DNA of 64,000 bases from NCBI RefSeq assembly GCF_950295315.1, contig NC_080168.1, positions 74,131,519 through 74,195,518 on the forward strand, read 5' to 3'. The stretch comes from Erinaceus europaeus. Its lineage: Eukaryota > Chordata > Mammalia > Eulipotyphla > Erinaceidae. Made by a program: the position numbers and the translations under genes. The notes beneath the pieces were generated by a model. That model did no database searches, had not been told where the DNA came from, and saw only the letters and a program-made list of their open reading frames with translations. Shown here one piece after another: positions 55,800 through 64,000 of this stretch (its first letter is position 1; each line of letters opens with the position of its first letter).

Positions 55800-57612
55800 T
55801 TAAAAAAGGACAGCAGCAACAAATGCTAGAGAGGCTCTGGGGACAGAGAAACCCTTTTGCATTGCTGGTGGGAATGTAAATTGGTCCAGCCTCTATGGAG
55901 AGCAGTCTGGCGAACTCTCACAAGGCTAGACATGGCCCTTCCATATGATCCAGTAATTCCTCTCCTGGGGTTATACCCCAAGGACTCCATAACACCCAAC
56001 CAAAAAGAGGTGTGTACTCCTATGTTCATAGCAGCACAATTCATAATAGCTAAAACCTGGAAGCAACCCAGGTGCCCAAGAACAGATGAGTGGCTGAAAA
56101 AGCTGTGGTATATATACACAATGGAATACCATACAGCTATCAAGAACAATGAACTCACCTTCTCTGACCCATCTTGGACAGAGCTAGAAGGAATTTGTTA
56201 AGTGAGCTAAGTCAGAAAGATAAAGATGAGTATGGGATGATCCCACTCATCAACAGAAGTTGAGAAAGAAGATCTGAAAGGGAAACTAAAAGCAGGATTT
56301 GACTACATATGGAATAGGGCACCAAAGTAAAAACCCTGTGGTGAGGGGTAGACATGCAGCTTCCTGGGCCGGTGGGGGTGGGGGTGGGTGGGTGGGATGG
56401 GACATAGTCCTTTGGTGGTGGGAATGGTGTTTATGTACACTCCTAGTAAAGTGTAGTCATATAAATCACTAGTTAATTAATATGAGAGGGGGAAAATTAA
56501 TTGTATGTCTCGAAGTTTTTAAAACACAGACTGAGTCTTTTTAATATAGAGGCTGTGTATTTGATATGCAGACTCCCTCAAAAGCCTAGACCAAGTAGAT
56601 CAGAAGCAACCAATGGCACAGCTACATACAAGATACTGGGTAGTATACAGCAAACTCTAACAAATGGACTTTTCAAAGTTAACCCAATTACCAAATAATG
56701 TGATGATAACATTAACTATCCATTGTCTTTTTGAACCCTAAGACAGCAGGAACCCCACATCTCCACTATAGAGCCCCTACTTCCTCCAGTCCTGGAACCC
56801 TTGGATAGGGCCCACTTTCCCGTATGCCTCTCCCAATCCATACCAAATAATATTGCATCCGCCGATCACAACCTAACCAACGCAACGATTGCCACCTCAA
56901 CATGCTTCACTTCAGACTGTGTCCAGAGACTTCACATGTGGAATGACAACCCTTCAGTTTCATTACTCGGGTGAGACCTTTCCTTTCATAGTACACTCTA
57001 ATTTCATCTCAGGTGGTTCACTTTCTAACAAAGTCCCAAAACCTAGATATACACCAGTTTCTGTGAGAGAGAGCATATGTTCACACGTATCCATAAACTA
57101 CTGCAAAATATATACCTGAAAGCAGAAGTACACTAGAGTTTGCAGTGAGTACCTCCCTAACACTTCCTCTCCACTATTCTAAGCTTTGGGTCCATGATTG
57201 CTCAACAATTTGTTTGGCTTCGTATGTTAACTCTCTTTTCAGTCACCAGGTTCCAGATGCCATAAGGATGCTGGCCAGGCTTCCCTGGATTGAAGACCCC
57301 ACCAATGTGTCCTGGAGCTCAGCTTCCCCAGAGCCCCACCTTACTAGGGAAAGAGAGAGGCAGACTGGGAGTATGGACCGACCAGTCAACACCCATGTTC
57401 AGCGGGGAAGCAATTACAGAAGCCAGACCTCCCACCTTCTGCAACCCACTAGGACCCTCGGTCCATGCTCCCAGAGGGATAGAGAATGGGAAAGCTATCA
57501 GGGGAGGGGATGGGATATGGAAATTGGGTGGTGGGAATTGTGTGGAGTTGTATCCCTCCTACCTAATTGTTTTGTTAATTAATCCTTTCTTAAATAAAAA
57601 TAAATTTAAAAA
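55800..57612 (+). mobile_element. L1 3' end with 1.4-kb 3' UTR
   Basis: ORF2 end (MALPYDPVIPLLGLYPKD, KTWKQPRCPRTDEWLKKLWY) then a 2-bp deletion that ends the frame early at 56201. The 3' UTR includes the G-rich run at 56371-56400 and ends GGTGGTGGGAATTGTGTGG, AATAAAAATAAA. Closest relative of the copy at 389-2490. Confidence 0.93.
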
Positions 57613-57830
57613 ATTAAAAAAAAGAAAAATTATATATACTCAACCTATATCTACAACCTTGGGAAACCTATGGTGGTTGACATTGCAAGGTGAGAGGGAC
57701 ACAGAACTCTAGTGGTGGGAATGGTGTAGAATTATACCCCTATTATGTTATTAAATCTTGTCAATAACTATTAAACCACTAATACAATATATACATTTTT
57801 TTAAGTGAAGAAAAAAAAGAAGAAAGTCAG
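57613..57830 (+). mobile_element. older L1 3' UTR end
   Basis: CAACCTATATCTACAACCTT, ACACAGAACTCTAGTGGTGG, ACTATTAAACCACTAATAC; same subfamily as 24039-24398. Confidence 0.75.
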
Positions 57831-57835
57831 TGCAG

Positions 57836-58065
57836 GTTGTTTAGTGGGTAGGGTGCCTACCTGCCTGCCATGCCTGTGGCTCTGAGCTCAATCCTTGCAC
57901 TGCAGAGGAACACCAAAGACAAACTTCATGGATAGTGGAACAAAGTTCAGTTGTCTCTTTCTACTCCCACAAAAATTAAAAGAAAAACTCAGAAATTGTG
58001 CCATGAAGGTAGTTCAGTAGAACATACCTACATGATCCTGGGTTCAATCCCAAACACGAAGCAGT
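57836..58065 (+). mobile_element. old tRNA-type SINE fragments
   Basis: GTTTAGTGGGTAGGGTGCCT and GGCTCTGAGCTCAATCCTTG, followed by a second head-like piece GATCCTGGGTTCAATCCCAA that leads into the purine satellite. Confidence 0.45.
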
Positions 58066-58551
58066 AAGAGAGAGAGAGGGAGGGAGGGAGGGAGGGAGGG
58101 AGGAAGGGAGAGAGAGAGGGAGAGGTAGAGGAAGATGAATAGAGAAGGAGAGGGAGAGAGAAGGAGAGGGAGAGGGAGAGAGGGAGAGAGGGAGAGAGGG
58201 AGAGAGGGAGAGAGGGAGAGAGGGAGAGAGGGAGAGGGAGATAGGAAGAGGGAGAGAGGGAGAGAGGGAGAGAGGGAGAGGGAGATAGGAAGAGGGAGAG
58301 AGGGAGAGAGGGAGAGAGGGAGAGAGGGAGAGAGGGAGAGGGAGATAGGAAGAGGGAGAGAGGGAGAGGGAGAGGGAAAGGGAGAGGAAGAGGGAGAGAG
58401 AAGGAGAGGGAGAGAGAAGGAAAGGGAGAGGGAGAGGGGGAGAGGGGGAGGGGGAGAGGGAGGGGAGGGGAGGGGGAAGGGGAGAGGGAGAGGGGGAGGG
58501 GGGAGGGGGAGAGGGAGAGGGAGAGGGGGGTTGGGGGAGAGGGAGAGGGAG
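58066..58551. repeat. (GGGAGA)n-type purine satellite
   Basis: About 485 bp of pure purine on the + strand built from GGGAGA, GGGAGAGA and GGGGA units, with an internal duplication of a ~65-bp block (AGGGAGATAGGAAGAGGGAG recurs three times). Apparent reading frames of up to 181 codons are repeat artefacts. Confidence 0.98.
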
Positions 58552-59618
58552 AGAGATTCAAGCACAAGATCAATTACAGAACTGTAGGGACTGAAGGCCT
58601 AGGGTATTATGATAGCTAGTATAGGCAGTCATAGAACGAACCTAGATTCTCAAACAGTGTCACAAAATGCCTGGTCAGCATCCATCCACAGTTCCGTCTT
58701 TTTCTCATTTCAGCCTTACTAGAGATTCCTATTTGAATTCCATTTTCTTCATTCACTTCTATGGAGTATTTCCCTTCTGACACAATGAGAGGCATTTTCA
58801 AAAGCTGATATCAGCCGGGTGTGCTAATGGAATCTCATGATGAAATTCTATCAGGCAAAGCATATTGTTATTGCAATATATTTTATTACTCTATTAGCAC
58901 ATGTTATAAAATATGTACTTATGAACAATTACCACTACAATTTGGTATATATTCAATCCATTGATGTCAGAATTCAGAGCAACAGAGTCATTTTAAGTAT
59001 AGAAATTGAGATGAGTAAAGGTGGAATTTAAGATTCTGTAGCACGTGTGAAATGCAATGATCCATTTCAGAGGCTGGATATAACTATGCTGCCATAGCTA
59101 CACTTCCATTTAAAATGAACCATTCCATTTTTAACTGTTAAGAATACATTAAAGCTTGAGAATTAAAGTCGAGCAAAGAAAAAAATCTCTTTACAAAATG
59201 TCAACTGTTTCACCCACAAAGAACAGCAGGAAGCTTTTCTTCTTTAAAATCCTCTTCTTTTTTGACTAAGGGTTGAAAACCCCTGCTAATTTCAGTTAAT
59301 GTAAGGAATGATTACAGTCAGCACTTTAAAAAATAACTGATTTATGTTGTAGACTGTTTAAAAAATCCTAGTCCTTGTAGAAATCATCTGAGTTGACAAA
59401 GATATGGAGGGGCCGGGTGGTGAAGACAATAAAGTTGATGTAAAATAGAAACACAGAGGACTTTTAGAGAGAGAGAGAGAAAGACAAGTCAATTAAAGCC
59501 GAAACCATGCTGCTTATTGTGATGAATCATACTAATAGAATTCTTCTCCAAAGACAGTCAGTGGAAGAAAGGAGATACATAAGTAAATCAAGGTTTTAAT
59601 TGACTGCCTGCCTTTGTT
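58552..59618. other. unique intergenic stretch
   Basis: No gene or known repeat, except a short GGGGCCGGGTGGTG piece at 59411 that may be a SINE head. Confidence 0.45.
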
Positions 59619-59642
59619 TTATATATATATATATATATATAT
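59619..59642. repeat. (TA)n microsatellite
   Basis: About 11 TA units, then AT-rich sequence to 59667. Confidence 0.95.
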
Positions 59643-59674
59643 TTTAGATAAAATAATATATATATTTTAAAACA

Positions 59675-60132
59675 CAGTTTATTTTTATTATTACCAAGCC
59701 TATTGCTAGGGGTTGGTGACTGCACAACACATCCACAGCTCCCAGCAGTATTTTTTTTTCTTTTTTATTCTTTCTTTTTGATAGAGACAGTGGGAATTTG
59801 AGAGGGCAGGGTGAGATAGAGAAGATGAGAGTGGTCTGAGAGGTGGCATAGTGGATAAAACATTAGACCCTCAAGCCCGAGGACCTGAGTTCAATTCCTG
59901 GCAGCACATATACCAGAAAGATGTCAGTTCTTTCTCCCTTTCCTCATATCTTTTTCAATAAATAAATAAAATATAAAAGAGAGAGAGAGAAAGAGGATGA
60001 GAGAGACTGAGACACCTTAGTATTACTTCACTGCTTCTGAAACTTCCCTCCTGCAGGCAGGGAGTTCAGGGGCTTGAAACAGGGTCTTGAAAAGATAATA
60101 TGTGTGCTCTTACTGGGTGTGCCACCCTGTCT
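59675..60132 (-). mobile_element. SINE-A/B split by a SINE-C
   Basis: ACCAAGCCTATTGCTAGGGG tail, GGGACTTGAA-like B-box complement near 60070, head complement TGGGTGTGCCACCCTGTC. The SINE-C (+) lies at 59832-59978. Confidence 0.78.
59832..59978 (+). mobile_element. SINE-C insertion
   Basis: GAGGTGGCATAGTGGATAAA, GAGTTCAATTCCTGGCAGCA, and AATAAATAAATAAAAT tail. Flanked by GATGAGAG on both sides. Confidence 0.88.
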
Positions 60133-60787
60133 TTGCCTTTGTTTTTGGATACGAGACAGTGGAACACACTCTGACTGTCTACACATATTTTAGAGGGGAA
60201 GGTGATGCTGAGCCTTGTTTACAAGTGATGGCCATTGTTGGTTCTGAAGAACACAGCCCTTCCAAACAGGAGAGAAGCATGAGCATTTGGAGTTTCATTT
60301 CAAATGACATTCTAACTATTCTCACCCATTCAAAAGACCAGTCAAATCAGTTCCCTGCTTTTCCTTCCAGTTCATTCTCCAGGCATTTTTCTATGCTGTT
60401 GAGAAATAAGTCCTGGGGGAAGGTTAGAAAGATTTGGTCTGGAATCGATTGTCTTTGACTGTGGTGATGTCTTTGTGGCTTCTCTCACAGCCTCATGGTC
60501 TCCATCACCTGCCTGTCCTTCTCCACAGCAGCTGAGTCATCACATGTGTAGACTGCAGGCTTCACTCAGCTGTGATTGCTGTATGAGGTCACCTTCAGAG
60601 TCTTTCTGTGGATTAGAGGTGACACACTAATTAGACTGTAGAATTTAGTCCAGCAGAAAATTAGAGGAGCCTGCCTACAAATCGTTCCTGTCATAGGTCC
60701 TTCCTGTGTCTGTGTAGACATGATGGATTTTCGAAGCAACATTTTGTTTATGTGAACTTAGAATTTTAAGTGAGCTTCTTATGTGCA
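60133..60787. other. unique intergenic stretch
   Basis: A 118-codon frame (60102-60458) overlaps it but starts in a SINE head and resembles no protein I know. Confidence 0.45.
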
Positions 60788-60790
60788 TCA

Positions 60791-61138
60791 CTTTTTTTTT
60801 GCCTCCAGGGATATTTATCACTGGAGCTCAGTGCCTGCACTACAAATCCACTGCTCCTGGAGGCCATTTTTTCTCTTTTGTTGCCCTTCTTTATCATTGT
60901 TGTTATTATTATTGTTGTTTGTATTGCTGTCATTGTTGTTGGATAGGACAGAGAGAAATGGAGAGAGGAGGGGAAGACAGAGAGAGGGAGAGAAAGATAG
61001 ACACCTGCAGACCTGCTTCACGGCTTGTGAAGCAACTCCCCTGCAGGTGGGGAGCCGGGGGTTCGAAACGGGATCCTTATGCCGGTCCTTGCACTTTGTG
61101 CCATGTGTGCTTAACCCACTGCGCTAGTGCCCGGCCCC
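60791..61138 (-). mobile_element. SINE-A, long-tail form
   Basis: T-run, GCCTCCAGGGATATTTATCA, core GCAGACCTGCTTCACGGCTT, B-box complement GGGTTCGAAACGGG, head complement GCGCTAGTGCCCGGCCCCC. Confidence 0.92.
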
Positions 61139-61141
61139 CTA

Positions 61142-61422
61142 TCATGTTTTTTATTGCCACCAGGGTCATCATGGGTGTTTGGTGTCTGCATGATGGATCC
61201 ACTGCTCCCAGTGACCTTTTCTTTTCTTTCTTTCTTATTTAATTTTATAAGACAGAAAGAAATTGAGAGGGGAAGGTGAGATATAGATGGAGAGAGAAAG
61301 AGATACATCTGTAGCACTACTTCATCCTTGGTAAACTTTCCCTCTGCAGGTGGAGACTGGGGACTTGAACCTTGCATGTGGTAACATGTGCACTCTACTG
61401 GGTGTGCCACTGCCTGGCCCAT
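61142..61422 (-). mobile_element. SINE-B with long tail
   Basis: TTGCCACCAGGGTCATCATG tail, head complement GTGTGCCACTGCCTGGCCC. TGTGCATCA precedes the neighbouring SINE-A (60782-60790) and follows this copy (about 61424-61432), so the SINE-A landed in this copy's tail. Confidence 0.85.
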
Positions 61423-61429
61423 GTGTGCA

Positions 61430-62036
61430 TCATTGAAAATTGGTATGGACTGCTGGTAGGAATGCAAACTGGTGGAGCCCCTTTTAAAGACTGCATGGAG
61501 TCCTTAAACAAATAAAAATGGAAATTACCTAATGATCCAGAAATACTACTCTTAGGCATTTATCCAATGGACACTCAAACACTAATTTAAAGGAACATAT
61601 GCACCTCTATGTTCATAGCTACATTATTTACAGTAGCCAAAGAGTAGCCTATACACTCATCATCAGATGACTGACTAAATAAGATATGGGATATATATTC
61701 CATGGAATACTACTCTGCAATAAAAAGTGATATTGTGTCTTTTGGGACAAAATGGATGGAACTGGAGGTGATTAGGGAATTATGTTTAGTGAAATATATA
61801 AAGAGATGAAAGACAACTATAGGATGCTTTCACTCGTATGTGGAATCTAAAGAACTGATACACATGAACTTGGAGGAAAAACAAAGCAGAAACGAGCAAC
61901 CTGTAAGGCTTATGAGAAATATGGTGGTTATCTTTGTGAGGTGGGAGGGTGGGAATACAGAACTTTGGTGTGGTGTGGTGTAATCTCACAATAGTGTAAT
62001 CTACTATAAATCACAATTAGAAAAGAAAAACTAGTA
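61430..62036 (+). mobile_element. older L1 ORF2 end and 3' UTR
   Basis: TATGGACTGCTGGTAGGAAT, CTATGTTCATAGCTACATTA, CATGGAATACTACTCTGCAA, then a 3' UTR ending CACAATTAGAAAAGAAAAAC. ORF2 is frameshifted throughout. Confidence 0.85.
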
Positions 62037-62084
62037 TGTATACACTTTATTAAACCCATCATCAGAAGTCCTATTCTTTACTTT

Positions 62085-62400
62085 TTTAGAATTTTATTTT
62101 GGGGTGGGGGGTTTAGTTAATAGTATAGCTATTGACATGGGTACAATTGCTCATTTCCCCATGATAACTGTCTGCAAAATACTCTTACCCCAGTTTAGAT
62201 CTTTTTGCACCATCATGCATCAGGACCCCAATGTCCTCTCCAGCTGCTCCTTGCCTTACTTTCCCAGAGTCCTTTGCTTTGGGGCAGTACACCACTCCCA
62301 CTCCACATTTGAGAGAAGTCCCATTCTTTACCATATCTTTATCCTCTTTGTCCAGACTGACCCACTCCCTTTCCTTCCTAATAACTACTAATTAAAGAAA
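62085..62400 (-). mobile_element. old L1 3' UTR fragment
   Basis: Complement resembles 6640-6884: CACCATCATGCATCAGGACC and GTCCTTTGCTTTGGGGCAGT. Confidence 0.6.
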
Positions 62401-62408
62401 TATTAATT

Positions 62409-62602
62409 TGGGGGCCCGGTGGTGGTGCAACTTATAGTGCACAAAGACCTGGGTTCAAGCCCCTGGTCCCCACCTGCGGGGGGAAAGCTTCACAAGTGGT
62501 GAAGCAGGGCTGCAGGTGTCTCTCTGTCTCTCTTCTTCTCTGTCTCCCCTTCTCTCTTAATTGCTTTCTGTCTCTATCCAATAATAAATAAACAAAACAT
62601 AA
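62409..62602 (+). mobile_element. SINE-B copy
   Basis: GGGGGCCCGGTGGTGGTGCA head with a small deletion, CTGGGTTCAAGCCCC B box, CTGTCTCTATCCAATAATAA tail. Confidence 0.9.
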
Positions 62603-62605
62603 AAT

Positions 62606-63111
62606 GCATTTGTCTAGGATTTAACAGAGTGTAAACACCGCACAGTAATTAACTAGGTCTGTAGTTCTAATTTAGGTTTCCTCCTAAGCACCAGACATAG
62701 TTCTCCAACTGCATAGTAGAACCCACCTGGATCTTTTCCAAGCATATCAAATTATGCCTTATTCTTCACATTTCATCCTTCTATACCCTCTACTCTGTCT
62801 TGGTTGGTGCTACCATTACGCACTTCATTACCCAAATCATAAACTTAAGTGTCACATAATATGCCTCCTTTTCTTTCTATAGTTTGCTTCCAGTAAACCA
62901 GCATTTCACATCTCCTCAACTCTTAACAGTCACTTGGCAATACAGGTAACTGACTTCAGGTTCTTCTCCCCTTTTGCCTACTCCTCACTGGCTTCCCTAT
63001 TCAGTCTCATTCCCTTTCTGTCAATGGCACAAGCTCTTGAAGGAGAGACCTCTCTGCTCACACTCAAATATGCTCCAATTTCTTCTAATTCATTCCCCAT
63101 TATCTGGAATA
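62606..63111. other. unique intergenic stretch
   Basis: Nothing recognised. Confidence 0.45.
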
Positions 63112-63460
63112 ACTACAATAAAGGGGGCAAAAAAGATTGAGCTTGAAGGAATCATGTTAATCAAGGTAAGCCAGAAAGAAAAGGATGAATATGAGATAGT
63201 CTCACTCATGGACAGAAGTTGAAAAATATGAACAGAAGGGAAAACACAAAGCAGAAATGAAGTTGGAGTACTGCACCAAAGCAAAAGATTCTGAAGTGGA
63301 GGGAAGTGTTCAGGTCCTGGAACACAATGACAGAGAAGGATCTAGGTAGAGGGTTAGAGTGTTATATTGAAAACAGAAACATTATGCATGTACCAACTAC
63401 TGTATTTTACTGTCATCTGTAAACCATTAATCCCCCTAATAAAGAAGAAAAATGGTAAAA
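63112..63460 (+). mobile_element. L1 3' end, short-3'-UTR subfamily
   Basis: GAGCTTGAAGGAATCATGTT, ATAGTCTCACTCATGGACAG, 3' UTR ending TTAATCCCCCTAATAAAGA. Related to 15522-16230 but older. Confidence 0.85.
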
Positions 63461-63469
63461 ATAAAAAGT

Positions 63470-64000
63470 TTTTATCTGCAATAAAAACTAAAGAGCATAC
63501 ACCTATGTTCATAGCAGCACAGTTTGTAATAGCTAAAACCTAGAAGTAAACTAGGTTCCCAACAACAGATGAATGGCTGAGAAAACTGTGGTATATACAC
63601 AATGGAATACTATGCAGCTATTAAGAATAATGAGCCCACCTTCTCTGACCCAACTTTAATGGAGGTAGAAGGAATTGTGTTAAGTGACATAAGTCAGAAA
63701 GACAAAGAAGAGTATGGGATGGTCCCACTCTTAAACAGAAGTTGAGAAAGAAGAACAGAAAGGGAAACTCAAAGCAGAATCTGACTGAATTTGGAGTAGG
63801 GCACCAAAGTAAAAAATCTCTAGGTGGAGGGTAAGGGTAGATGTTCAACTTCACTGTTGGGGAGAGGGACATAGACCTTTGGTGGTGTGAATGGTGTTAA
63901 TATGCACTCTTATTAACTTATAGTCACACAGATCACTATTTAATTAACATGAGAGGGGGGAAAAAAACGGATCGAATGTCTCAAACTTCTTGATGCATAG
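63470..64000 (+). mobile_element. L1 3' end running off the window
   Basis: ORF2 end region (TTCATAGCAGCACAGTTTGT, CAACAGATGAATGGCTGAG) and the beginning of the long 3' UTR (ATGAGAGGGGGGAAAAAAAC, TGTCTCAAACTTCTTG). Continues beyond the right edge. Confidence 0.9.

Noticed and set aside
58066..58551. CRISPR-like regular repeats
   Set aside because: No unique spacers; simple satellite in a mammalian genome.
58028..58587. Open frames of 150-181 codons (Ser/Leu/Pro-rich on -, Arg/Glu/Gly-rich on +)
   Set aside because: Pure translation of the GGGAGA satellite; no start context, splice sites or similarity.
60102..60458. 118-codon open frame
   Set aside because: Starts in a SINE head, no known protein resemblance, no exon boundaries.

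Overview
This window is mammalian nuclear DNA, most likely from a hedgehog-type eulipotyphlan (Erinaceus-like). The clue is a very abundant tRNA-derived SINE with A box TAGCGCAGCGGG and B box GGTTCGAACCC, which I recognise from memory as a hedgehog-lineage repeat. There is no bacterial content, and most open frames are shadows of repeats. For the annotation I use local names for five SINE types. SINE-A is the ~260-350 bp type with the GGTGAAGCAGGTCTGCAGGTG core. SINE-B is its shorter relative ending in CTGTCTCTATCCAATAAATAAA. SINE-C carries GTGGATAAAGCATTGGAC. SINE-D carries GCATAATGGTTATGCAAAGAC. SINE-E is an older type with ATCCAAGTGAGC near its head.

Host genes. The one clear protein-coding gene is FAM216B (human orthologue on chromosome 13q14), on the + strand. 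Three coding exons (27720-27821, 32574-32694, 36911-37128) join in phase across GT-AG introns to give 146 codons plus stop. A full-length processed copy of NDUFA8 lies on the - strand at 7777-8552, with a 16-bp target-site duplication and an A-tail.

Mobile elements. 1-2490: L1 ORF2 remnant and long 3' UTR. 9690-16230: HAL1/L1 ORF1, two L1 ORF2 copies, L1 tails and SINEs. 24-36 kb: the FAM216B region, crowded with SINEs. 37.6-39.5, 43.7-45.7, 52.8-55.2 and 55.8-57.6 kb: copies of an L1 subfamily with a very long 3' UTR, repeatedly broken by younger insertions, one of them an inverted (twin-primed) copy. Two LTR-like segments lie at 41.5-42.7 and 50.3-51.0 kb. A ~485-bp GGGAGA-type satellite lies at 58.07-58.55 kb.

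Most interesting content. Two pieces of a non-L1 non-LTR retrotransposon are present. One (19384-19851) is a CpG-rich, open-frame C-terminal tail with a CxCGxRQTMxHIVxxC motif, of a kind I associate with invertebrate elements. The other (48186-48379, - strand) is a complete-looking 194-bp non-autonomous derivative: it ends in the same 3' tail, has an 11-bp TSD, and begins exactly at what folds as an HDV-like self-cleaving ribozyme. It sits inside a SINE-D that sits inside a SINE-A, so it moved after both of those families. This looks like a lineage-specific ribozyme-bearing SINE mobilised by an RTE-like LINE.
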